Counted from the first letter of the stretch, positions 1-4,789 are shown. The stretch is DNA of 5,806 nt from Lysobacteraceae bacterium (GCA_012516015.1 JAAYXG010000683.1:1-5806), one strand, 5' to 3'. Notes: generated by a model from the letters alone, not told the origin. Made by a program: numbers and translations.

Positions 1-33
1 ACCGAAGGTCGACAGCGCACGCGCCGCTTTCCG

Positions 34-81
34 ACCCAAGCCCCAGGCCCCGAGCCCCAAGCCCAGAGCTCGAGCCCCAAA
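34..81. repeat. C-rich heptamer tandem repeat, possible G-quadruplex on the minus strand
   Basis: Runs of three or four C occur at 35-37, 41-44, 48-51, 55-58 and 62-64, at a spacing of six to seven bases, and again at 75-78. The unit is roughly CCCCRAG, giving about six imperfect 7-bp copies with one decayed unit near 69-74. On the minus strand these are five consecutive G-runs separated by 3-nt linkers, which meets the usual G-quadruplex pattern. The array lies just downstream of the stop codon of the minus-strand gene at 91-417. It could act as a transcript end, a DNA or RNA structure, or a slippage-prone microsatellite. The repeat is seen directly; the function is inference. Confidence 0.75.
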
Positions 82-90
82 ACCAGTCGT

Positions 91-417
91 TCATTCGAAA
101 TTGAGCTTCCGACGTGCTTCGTACGCGGCGACGCATTCGGGCAAGTCGTCGAACATTCGCGGCTGCATGCGGCCATTTGGCAGGCGTACGGCATCGCCGT
201 AGTCGCTCCAGAAACGCTCGCAATATTCAGGATCGTTTCGCTTGTCCGCTTTGCATTTGGCGATCTCGGCGTCGCGCAGCGGCTTGAGCCGTTCCTCGCG
301 GGCAGCTTCGCAGCGCGCCTCGAGAGCAGCGACTTCGGCCTCGTCGAGCGAGTCGGCGTTCAGAGCGAGCGCCCACAATGCGATTCCGAGCGCGACGAGC
401 GGCTGTTTAAATCTCAT
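91..417 (-). CDS. Small exported protein with four cysteines, function unknown
   Basis: A 108-residue protein. The start at 417 is chosen because it places a signal peptide at the N-terminus: positive MRFKQ, a hydrophobic stretch at about residues 6-19, and a plausible cleavage after ALNA near residue 21. An in-frame ATG at 492 would bury this signal behind 25 residues, so it is less likely. No clear Shine-Dalgarno sequence precedes either start. The mature part is highly charged and helical, with cysteines at 36, 55, 66 and 95, consistent with two disulfides in the periplasm. There is no lipobox, so it should be soluble or loosely envelope-associated. It lies downstream of, and in the same direction as, the lipoprotein gene at 523-747, with 105 bp between them. 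No family is recognised with confidence. Confidence 0.7.
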   Translation of the reverse strand: MRFKQPLVALGIALWALALNADSLDEAEVAALEARCEAAREERLKPLRDAEIAKCKADKRNDPEYCERFWSDYGDAVRLPNGRMQPRMFDDLPECVAAYEARRKLNFE

Positions 418-458
418 GCGATGGTGTAAGAGAAACCGTGTTGTCGAGCTCGGCGCAC

Positions 459-475
459 CGCGAGCTTCGCTCGCG
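459..475. terminator. Perfect 7-bp hairpin with GAA/TTC cap between two minus-strand genes
   Basis: CGCGAGC at 459-465 and its exact complement GCTCGCG at 469-475 flank a 3-nt loop. On the minus strand the tip reads GCGAAGC, a sequence known to form an unusually stable mini-hairpin in DNA. It lies 47 bp beyond the stop of the lipoprotein gene and 41 bp before the start of the next gene. There is no T-tract, so a canonical intrinsic terminator is not supported. It may be a transcript-end stabiliser or a dispersed palindrome. Confidence 0.4.
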
Positions 476-522
476 AATACGCCGATACTCAATAGTCTAC
501 CGGTTCGATCGCGCGCGTAGGC

Positions 523-747
523 TCACTCGTTCCGCATTTCATCCGCGGCGTCGTTCACGCCGTCGCGCATTTCGTCGACCGCATCGTCGATCTTATTGCT
601 CGTGGATTCTTCGCCTTCCTTGACCGTATCCACGGCTTCGTCGATCTCCTCTCCCGCTCGCTCCATCGTGCCTTCACGTTCGCAGCCGGCAAGTCCCGCG
701 AACAACGCGGCCGAAAGCAATCCAGCGAAAATCATGTGCTTGTTCAT
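523..747 (-). CDS. Entericidin-like small envelope lipoprotein, predicted GSR target
   Basis: A 74-residue predicted lipoprotein. Residues 1-21 form a type II signal peptide ending in the lipobox L19-A20-G21-C22, so Cys22 would be lipidated and the protein anchored in the envelope. The mature part is about 52 residues, very acidic and alanine-rich, and looks like one long amphipathic helix with repeated (D/E)EAVD and DxxDEMR-type segments. This resembles entericidin EcnA/B-like stress lipoproteins in size and style, but the match is by character and not by a diagnostic motif. The start at 747 is supported by GAGGTG (752-757 on the complement) 4 nt upstream; the internal Met at residue 5 is less well placed. 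A strong EcfG-type promoter lies 35 bp upstream, so stress induction is expected. The gene is divergent from the DUF1328 gene. Confidence 0.85.
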   Translation of the reverse strand: MNKHMIFAGLLSAALFAGLAGCEREGTMERAGEEIDEAVDTVKEGEESTSNKIDDAVDEMRDGVNDAADEMRNE

Positions 748-781
748 CGATCACCTCAAATATGTGCTTGGTCGTCCGACG

Positions 782-807
782 AACGTGCACACGGCGCTGG
801 GAGTTCC
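782..807 (-). promoter_or_regulatory. EcfG-type promoter of the entericidin-like lipoprotein gene
   Basis: Read on the minus strand, the -35 element GGAAC (807-803) is followed by exactly 17 bases and then the -10 element CGTT (785-782). This matches the published GSR consensus GGAAC-N16/17-CGTT. It points at the ATG at 747 and would give a leader of about 28 nt. The ecfG sigma gene lies in the same window, which makes the match more meaningful than chance. Confidence 0.82.
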
Positions 808-854
808 TGACGCGCCGAAGGTGCCCGATCGATTCTTCGCGCCCAAGCTATTCA

Positions 855-880
855 GGAACCGGCGAAATTCTTGGCGCGTT
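855..880 (+). promoter_or_regulatory. EcfG-type promoter of the DUF1328 gene
   Basis: GGAAC at 855-859, 17 bases, then CGTT at 877-880: a full match to the GSR sigma consensus. It points at the ATG at 944, with a predicted leader of about 57 nt. It is paired divergently with the promoter at 782-807; 47 bp separate the two -35 elements, so the region can fire in both directions under EcfG control. Confidence 0.82.
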
Positions 881-923
881 GCATCACCAAGGATGCAATC
901 GACGCGCGATTGTGATGCGCGTC
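881..923 (+). promoter_or_regulatory. Foldable 5' leader of the DUF1328 gene
   Basis: Several inverted repeats overlap here. GCATCAC (881-887) can pair with GTGATGC (912-918), enclosing AATCG (897-901) with CGATT (907-911). Alternatively GACGCGC (901-907) can pair with GCGCGTC (917-923). The two folds are mutually exclusive. They lie between the predicted transcription start (near 887) and the ribosome binding site GGAGG at 933-937. The first arm may be partly missing from the transcript, depending on the true start. The pairings are seen directly; a regulatory role is inference. Confidence 0.35.
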
Positions 924-943
924 AGTCGACTTGGAGGTTCGGA

Positions 944-1117
944 ATGCTTTCGTGGGCTTTGACGTTCTTCGTCGTCGCGATCATTGCAGCGGTGCTGGGC
1001 TTTACGAGCGCGGCCGGAGTGGCGGCGAGCATCGCGAAGGTCTTGTTCTTCATCTTCTTGGTGCTCACGCTCGTCGCGCTCGTGGCCGGTGCGCTACGCG
1101 GGAGACCCCCGATCTAG
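944..1117 (+). CDS. DUF1328/YtjA-family small membrane protein, predicted GSR target
   Basis: A 57-residue, almost wholly hydrophobic protein with two membrane segments, at about residues 4-22 and 30-50, linked by a small Gly/Ala-rich turn ([11 protein letters not shown]). It ends in a short basic tail, LRGRPPI. The pattern [20 protein letters not shown] followed by [12 protein letters not shown] is characteristic of the DUF1328 (YtjA) family, whose members are of similar length and have no settled biochemical function. The ATG at 944 is preceded by GGAGG (933-937) at a 6-nt spacing, which fixes the start against the much longer overlapping open frame beginning at 596. An EcfG-type promoter lies upstream, suggesting a role in the inner membrane under general stress. 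Its end is convergent with phyR, 42 bp apart. Confidence 0.9.
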   Translation: MLSWALTFFVVAIIAAVLGFTSAAGVAASIAKVLFFIFLVLTLVALVAGALRGRPPI

Positions 1118-1118
1118 A

Positions 1119-1132
1119 CTCGGGGACTTGGG
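1119..1132 (+). repeat. Two-copy G-rich heptamer resembling the 34-81 array
   Basis: CTCGGGG (1119-1125) is followed directly by ACTTGGG (1126-1132), just after the DUF1328 stop codon. These are the same CTCGGGG and CTTGGG-type units that make up the minus strand of the 34-81 array, here on the plus strand. With two copies it is too short to be sure it is related. Confidence 0.4.
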
Positions 1133-1137
1133 CCGAT

Positions 1138-1154
1138 CGATCGCGAAGCGATCG
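1138..1154. terminator. Perfect 7-bp hairpin with GAA cap between convergent genes
   Basis: CGATCGC (1138-1144) and GCGATCG (1148-1154) are exact complements around a GAA loop, so the tip again reads GCGAAGC on the plus strand. It lies in the 42-bp gap between the converging DUF1328 and phyR genes, a position where a bidirectional transcript end is expected. No T-tract follows on either strand, so factor-independent termination is not proven. Confidence 0.45.
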
Positions 1155-1159
1155 CGCGC

Positions 1160-1933
1160 TCAGGTGAACAGCAGCGCTTGGCTGACGGCCACGCGAACGG
1201 TCTCGGGAACGAAAGGCTTCGTGACCAAGAACGTCGGCTCGGGTCGCTCGCCCGTCAACAGGCGTTCCGGATAGGCCGTGATGAAAACGATCGGCACTTG
1301 AAGCTCGCTCAGGATCTGACGAACGGCGTCGATACCGGAGCTGCCGTCCGCGAGCTTGATGTCCGCCAGCACGAGCCCGGGTTCCGTCCGCCGCGCTGCG
1401 CGCACGGCCTCATCGCGCGTCGTCGCAATCGCGGCGACCGAATGTCCCATCTCTTTCACGATACTCTGCAGGTCGAGCGAGATGATCGGCTCATCTTCGA
1501 TGATGAGCACTCGAGTGCTCGGCTGATTGGAAATCTCGCGCACTGCCTGGCCGACCATTCCTTTGACCTGGTCTTCCGCCACACCGAGGATGCGCGCGGT
1601 GTCGCTGACATTGAACCCTTCCATGGCAGTCAGGAGGAGGGCTTGGCGATGTTGCGGCGTGAGCTGCCCGAGGCGCCGCTCCACGCTCGCGGAGCCCGCA
1701 GTCGTGCTCGCGACGCCTTTGGACTCCACATCGGTCGTGGACCAAATCGTGTGGAACAAGCGATAGAGGCCGACTCGCGGCGAAGCGGTCGGATCGAGCA
1801 CGGAGGTATCCGCGACGATCGCCTCCAAACACGCACGAACATGCGCATCGCCGCTTTTCTGCGAGCCGCACAGCGCCCGCGCGTAGCGGCGCAAATAAGG
1901 CAAATGCTCGGCGATGGCGTGAGACAAGGCCAT
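1160..1933 (-). CDS. phyR: PhyR: response regulator with sigma-like domain (anti-anti-sigma factor)
   Basis: A 257-residue cytoplasmic protein with the full PhyR architecture and close to the usual family length. Residues 1-135 form an EcfG-like sigma domain: a degenerate sigma-2 part at about 1-65 and a sigma-4 part with a helix-turn-helix look at about 85-135 (LTPQHRQALLLTAMEGF, then DTARILGVAEDQVKG). Residues 140-257 form a receiver domain with acidic E146-D147, phosphoacceptor D191 in ADIKLADGSSG, switch residue T219 and K239 in TKPF. In the family, phosphorylation opens the protein so that the sigma-like domain binds NepR and frees EcfG. The start is supported by AGGAG (1943-1939) 5 nt upstream. 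It is divergent from nepR-ecfG-kinase, the classic arrangement for this switch. All receiver key residues are intact. Confidence 0.97.
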   Translation of the reverse strand: MALSHAIAEHLPYLRRYARALCGSQKSGDAHVRACLEAIVADTSVLDPTASPRVGLYRLFHTIWSTTDVESKGVASTTAGSASVERRLGQLTPQHRQALLLTAMEGFNVSDTARILGVAEDQVKGMVGQAVREISNQPSTRVLIIEDEPIISLDLQSIVKEMGHSVAAIATTRDEAVRAARRTEPGLVLADIKLADGSSGIDAVRQILSELQVPIVFITAYPERLLTGERPEPTFLVTKPFVPETVRVAVSQALLFT

Positions 1934-1949
1934 AGGGACTCCTAAGGTT

Positions 1950-1956
1950 CTTTATA
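1950..1956 (-). promoter_or_regulatory. Possible -10 element for phyR
   Basis: On the minus strand TATAAAG (1956-1950) lies 16 bp upstream of the phyR ATG, just before the AGGAG ribosome binding site. No convincing -35 hexamer is found 16-18 bp further upstream, and the leader would be very short. A minus-strand GGAAC at 2018-2014 is present, but no CGTT follows at 16-17 bp. How phyR is transcribed is therefore not settled by the sequence. Confidence 0.25.
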
Positions 1957-2027
1957 GCGCAGCATTGCGCGCGCACGTAATTGCGGTAGTACTATGTACG
2001 AAAGGGGTGAAAGGTTCCGCATCACAT

Positions 2028-2052
2028 GGAACTTTTGCAATGGAAGGGCGTT
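2028..2052 (+). promoter_or_regulatory. EcfG-type autoregulatory promoter of nepR-ecfG-kinase
   Basis: GGAAC at 2028-2032, 16 bases, then CGTT at 2049-2052: a full match to the GSR consensus. It points at nepR, with a leader of roughly 65 nt that contains short palindromes (AGACGTCT at 2067-2074, CGACATGTCG at 2093-2102). This predicts that EcfG activates its own operon together with its antagonist NepR, the feedback known from Alphaproteobacterial GSR loci. Confidence 0.85.
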
Positions 2053-2124
2053 CGGACTCACTAACTAGACGTCTTTCAGCCCTTGTGCACGGCGACATGT
2101 CGTCGACGTGGGTTCTACCAAGCC

Positions 2125-2313
2125 ATGATCATGAGCGAAAAGTTCAAGCCAGGGGAGCCGGAAAACACGGCTACTGCAAATCCGTCCGAGCAAGTGCCCG
2201 ACTGGCTGAGCAATCGGCTGCGGCGAATGTTCACGGAAGTCATGGACGAGCCGGTGCCCGAAGAGTTCAAGGAGCTGCTTCGCAAGCTCGAAGACAAGGA
2301 GCGCGGTTCCTGA
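2125..2313 (+). CDS. nepR: NepR: anti-sigma factor of EcfG
   Basis: A 62-residue cytoplasmic protein. The conserved NepR core is at about residues 26-58: WLSNRLRRMFTEVM, then DEPVPEEFKELLRKLEDKE. These correspond to the two helices and the VP-x-x-F-x-x-LL linker that clamp the sigma factor. The N-terminal 25 residues are polar and probably disordered, as is usual. In the family NepR holds EcfG inactive until phosphorylated PhyR captures NepR. Start choice is uncertain: ATG at 2125 and ATG at 2131 are both plausible and neither has a clear Shine-Dalgarno sequence. The in-frame ATG at 2083 would add a cysteine- and arginine-rich segment unlike the family and is rejected. The stop lies 21 bp before ecfG, so the two are co-transcribed and probably translationally linked. 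Confidence 0.93.
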   Translation: MIMSEKFKPGEPENTATANPSEQVPDWLSNRLRRMFTEVMDEPVPEEFKELLRKLEDKERGS

Positions 2314-2319
2314 GGAACC
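2305..2319 (+). promoter_or_regulatory. Hairpin enclosing the nepR stop codon
   Basis: GGTTCC (2305-2310) and GGAACC (2314-2319) are exact complements, and the 3-nt loop is the TGA stop codon of nepR. The ecfG ribosome binding site GGAG (2326-2329) starts 7 nt downstream. A ribosome finishing nepR would melt this stem, so it could tune coupling of sigma to anti-sigma synthesis. A 3-nt loop with a 6-bp GC-rich stem is physically reasonable; the role is inference. Confidence 0.4.
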
Positions 2320-2334
2320 TCGCCCGGAGCAATC

Positions 2335-2901
2335 ATGATCGTGGAAGACAAGTTCCTAGAACAGGTGACCGCTTTGTTGCCCGCGCTGCGCGCCTTCGGT
2401 CGCTCGCTCTGCGGAGACCCTGCGCGCGCGGACGACCTCGTGCAAGACACGGTCCTCAAAGCATGGACCAATCGCGAACAATTCCAATCTGGTAGTAATC
2501 TGAAGGCGTGGCTGTTTACCATCCTGCGCAATTGCTATTACTCGGAGCTCAGGCACCGCAAGTTCGAGATCGAAGATCCGGACGGCATTTGCGCGTCGCA
2601 GGTCGCGATCTCTCCGGACCACGATGCCAAGCTTCACCTTCGCGATTTGAGCCGCGCACTGCAGCACCTGCCGCCGGATCAGCGCGAAGCGTTGATTTTG
2701 GTTTGCGCGACGGGTCTGTCTTACGAGGAAGCGGCGGATGTTTGTCAGGTCGCGGTCGGTACGATCAAGAGTCGTATCGCGCGCGCTCGCGACCGACTCG
2801 TCGAGTTGTTGGGCGACGATGCGGCGCAGGTCACGGGTACGTTGCCCGTCGTCAACAACCTAAGCGAACCCGAGAACCTGACCGCTCAGCGCACCCCTTA
2901 G
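2335..2901 (+). CDS. ecfG: EcfG: ECF sigma factor of the general stress response
   Basis: A 188-residue ECF sigma factor of the EcfG (ECF15) type. Sigma region 2 spans about residues 10-80, with the signature FGRSLCGDPARADDLVQDT (21-39), then LKAWTNREQF and NLKAWLFTILRNCYYSELR. Region 4 spans about 105-158, with LQHLPPDQREALILV and a helix-turn-helix at LSYEEAADVCQVAVGTIKSRI. It recruits RNA polymerase to GGAAC-N16/17-CGTT promoters, three of which are found nearby. The ATG at 2335 has GGAG (2326-2329) at a 5-nt spacing. A polar tail of about 28 residues (161-188) follows region 4 and looks unstructured. The gene lies between nepR (21 bp upstream) and the kinase (16 bp downstream), in one apparent operon. 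Confidence 0.97.
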   Translation: MIVEDKFLEQVTALLPALRAFGRSLCGDPARADDLVQDTVLKAWTNREQFQSGSNLKAWLFTILRNCYYSELRHRKFEIEDPDGICASQVAISPDHDAKLHLRDLSRALQHLPPDQREALILVCATGLSYEEAADVCQVAVGTIKSRIARARDRLVELLGDDAAQVTGTLPVVNNLSEPENLTAQRTP

Positions 2902-2917
2902 ATCGCAGGGCCGCTGC

Positions 2918-4690
2918 TTGAAGACTTCGAAGCCAAGCGCGGCTGCCCGCCGGTGGTTCGGTCGCAACGCAGGCTTGCGCCCGCGGCTCGTGCTGATCGT
3001 CGGCATCGCGATGCTCGCGCCAGGCGCGCTCGCCGTGCTGCAGGCGATCAACAGCTTCAACAACAGCATGCGGACGTTGGAGCAGAGCCTCGCACAGGCG
3101 GCCCAGCTTTCCGCAACCGAAGAAGTCGGCATGATCGCCGCATCGCGCGAGATCCTCACGAGTCTCGCCCAGCACCCGGATGTGCAGGCGGGATCCGGCA
3201 TCGCGTGCCGACGAGCTCTGCAACGAGCGATCGGTGGGCTCAATCAATATGAAGGGGCGGCGGTCGTGAATGCCGCCGGCGAGATGACGTGCACCTCGGC
3301 GCCGCTCCGCAAACCGGTGCGCGTGGACGATCGCGACTGGTTCCGCGACGTCACGGGAGGCGCCGAGTTCACTGTCAGCGACCTGCTCGTCAATCGCTGG
3401 CTCGATAAGTGGGGCATCGTCACCGCAGTACCGCTGCCCGATGCGAACGATGGGGCGAACGGTGCGGTCGCGCTGTTCATCAATCTCGATTGGTTGACTG
3501 GGCGCTACAAGAAAGCTGCACCCGGCGACGATACGGCGCTCGCGCTGCTCGACAGCAAGGGCGAGGTGTTGAGCGATGCGCCCTCGAGCTCGCTACAGTC
3601 GCGCCTGCCCGCGCGCGACGTCATTGCGACCCATCTGAATAAGCGCACGACCGAGGTTCAGGCGCGCGCCTTTCGAGCGCGCGCCGTCGACGGCACGTGG
3701 CGTCTCTATGCGATCAGCCCGCTGCTCGAAGGACGAATCTTCGTCATTTTGGGCACGCCCGTGCTGACTGCGGTGGGGCCGCTTGCATTGCAGGTTGCAT
3801 GGGGCGTGCTCACGCCATTTCTCATGTGGGCGCTCGCGATCGCCGTCGTCTGGTTCGGCATCGAGCACCTGGTCGTACGCTGGATCACGTATCTCGAGCG
3901 CATCACGTCCGCCTATGCCTCGGGTCGACATGGGGTGCGGCCCGAGCGCGTCAGTGCGGCGCCCGCGGAAATTCGCAGCCTCGGAGAGACGTTCTCGCGC
4001 ATGGCGGATCTCATTTCATCGCGCGAATCGGAGCTGCGCGATTCGCTCGCGCAGAAGGAGCTCTTGGTTCGTGAAATCCATCATCGCGTGAAGAACAACC
4101 TGCAGCTCGTGATGAGCTTGCTGAACCTGCACGCACGGCGCATCCGCGATCCGCGCGCGGAAGAGGCATTTGCAGAAGCTCGCAGCCGCATCAACGCGCT
4201 CGCGACTCTGCATCGACGCCTGTACGAATCGGAGAGCCTGCAAGAAATCGATCTGCACTGGTTCCTCGAAGACCTTTGTGCCGAATTGCGCCGGGGCGGA
4301 TTGTCGCGCGGCCGAAACGTCGAGCTCGTCGTCGAGTCGCCGAGCGAGGTAATCGGGCCGGAGCTCGCGGTACCGCTCGGGTTGCTCGTCACCGAGGCAA
4401 TCACGAATGCGTACAAGCACGCCTTCGCCGATCGGACACACGGGCGCATCACCGTGCAAGTCGAACGGGACTCGCCGGAGTATTTGTTGATTCGCATCCG
4501 CGACGATGGCTCCGGTTTCGATCCGGAAAATTTGAGCACGGATTCCACCGGGCTCGGACGTTCGCTCATCGACGCGTTCGTGCGCCAGCTTCACGGCGAG
4601 CTCGAGATCAAGTCCGATAACGGCACGGTCGTGGAAGTGCGCTTTCCGGCACCCGTGCAGCTGCGCGGAGAGGTCAAGCGCACGGCCTGA
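2918..4690 (+). CDS. Membrane sensor histidine kinase, Cache-HAMP-HisKA_2-HATPase (PhyK-like)
   Basis: A 590-residue protein, probable phosphodonor of PhyR. Order: short basic N-terminus; membrane segment at about 24-44; periplasmic region at about 45-275 of double-Cache type (VVNAAGEMTCTS at 116-127, DDRDWFRDV at 137-145); second membrane segment at about 288-315; HAMP-like linker at about 316-370; HisKA_2 dimerisation helix with REIHHRVKNNLQ (385-396), H389 being the likely phosphorylated histidine; and an HATPase domain with N-box TEAITNAYKHAF (492-503), G1 box RDDGSGF (528-534) and G2 TGLGRSL (544-550). There is no receiver domain, so it needs an external one. The kinase class and the adjacent phyR and ecfG make PhyR the natural partner. 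The start is TTG at 2918 with AGGG (2907-2910) at 7 nt; the next Met (residue 32) would cut into the first membrane segment. The periplasmic part has only two cysteines, C97 and C125. Confidence 0.93.
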   Translation: MKTSKPSAAARRWFGRNAGLRPRLVLIVGIAMLAPGALAVLQAINSFNNSMRTLEQSLAQAAQLSATEEVGMIAASREILTSLAQHPDVQAGSGIACRRALQRAIGGLNQYEGAAVVNAAGEMTCTSAPLRKPVRVDDRDWFRDVTGGAEFTVSDLLVNRWLDKWGIVTAVPLPDANDGANGAVALFINLDWLTGRYKKAAPGDDTALALLDSKGEVLSDAPSSSLQSRLPARDVIATHLNKRTTEVQARAFRARAVDGTWRLYAISPLLEGRIFVILGTPVLTAVGPLALQVAWGVLTPFLMWALAIAVVWFGIEHLVVRWITYLERITSAYASGRHGVRPERVSAAPAEIRSLGETFSRMADLISSRESELRDSLAQKELLVREIHHRVKNNLQLVMSLLNLHARRIRDPRAEEAFAEARSRINALATLHRRLYESESLQEIDLHWFLEDLCAELRRGGLSRGRNVELVVESPSEVIGPELAVPLGLLVTEAITNAYKHAFADRTHGRITVQVERDSPEYLLIRIRDDGSGFDPENLSTDSTGLGRSLIDAFVRQLHGELEIKSDNGTVVEVRFPAPVQLRGEVKRTA

Positions 4691-4693
4691 TAT

Positions 4694-4759
4694 CGGTTGA
4701 CAGTGACGGCAAGAGAACGGCTTTCACTTTTCCGACCGTTCCGTCAACCGTCAACTGTC
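4694..4759. repeat. Nested inverted and direct repeats after the kinase gene
   Basis: CGGTTGAC (4694-4701) is exactly complementary to GTCAACCG (4743-4750). Inside it, GACGG (4705-4709) matches CCGTC (4741-4745), and AACGG (4716-4720) matches CCGTT (4736-4740), giving a long imperfect hairpin. CCGTCAA is also directly repeated at 4741-4747 and 4748-4754, so the motif TTGAC(A/G)G occurs several times in both orientations. This may be the operon terminator, or an operator of paired sites for the transporter gene. The pairings are seen; the role is open. Confidence 0.45.
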
Positions 4760-4767
4760 CTATCAAA

Positions 4768-4785
4768 GGTGCGACAATACGCACC
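4768..4785 (+). promoter_or_regulatory. 6-bp hairpin immediately before the transporter start
   Basis: GGTGCG (4768-4773) and CGCACC (4780-4785) are exact complements around the loop ACAATA. The stem ends 4 nt before the ATG at 4790 and occupies the place of a Shine-Dalgarno sequence, which is otherwise absent. GACAAT (4773-4778) also resembles a -10 box placed for a near-leaderless transcript, but no good -35 is seen at 17 bp. The two readings are alternatives. Confidence 0.35.
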
Positions 4786-4789
4786 ATCC

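Noticed and set aside
596..943. Extended N-terminus for the DUF1328 protein (start at 596)
   Set aside because: The extension runs antisense through the lipoprotein gene and across both promoters; the GGAGG site and the family N-terminus fix the start at 944.
1206..1210. GGAAC inside the phyR coding region
   Set aside because: No CGTT follows at 16 or 17 bp; chance match.
1178..1945. A 255-residue plus-strand open frame opposite phyR
   Set aside because: phyR on the minus strand shows full sigma-like and receiver domains; the plus-strand product is low-complexity and has no recognisable family.
2083..2124. Upstream start for nepR at 2083
   Set aside because: It adds MCTATCRRRGFYQA, unlike any NepR N-terminus, and no ribosome site precedes it.
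2314..2343. GGAAC just after the nepR stop as an extra EcfG promoter for ecfG
   Set aside because: The nearest CGT lies 21 bp downstream, inside the ecfG coding sequence, so no valid -10 exists.
4697..4725. TTGACA at 4697-4702 as a -35 for the transporter
   Set aside because: The sequence 17 bp downstream (GCTTTC) is not a -10 box, and the hexamer is part of the inverted repeat.
4716..4742. Minus-strand GGAAC-N18-CGTT (4742-4738 and 4719-4716)
   Set aside because: The spacer is outside the 16-17 range, it points antisense into the kinase 3' end, and it is explained by the inverted repeat at this site.
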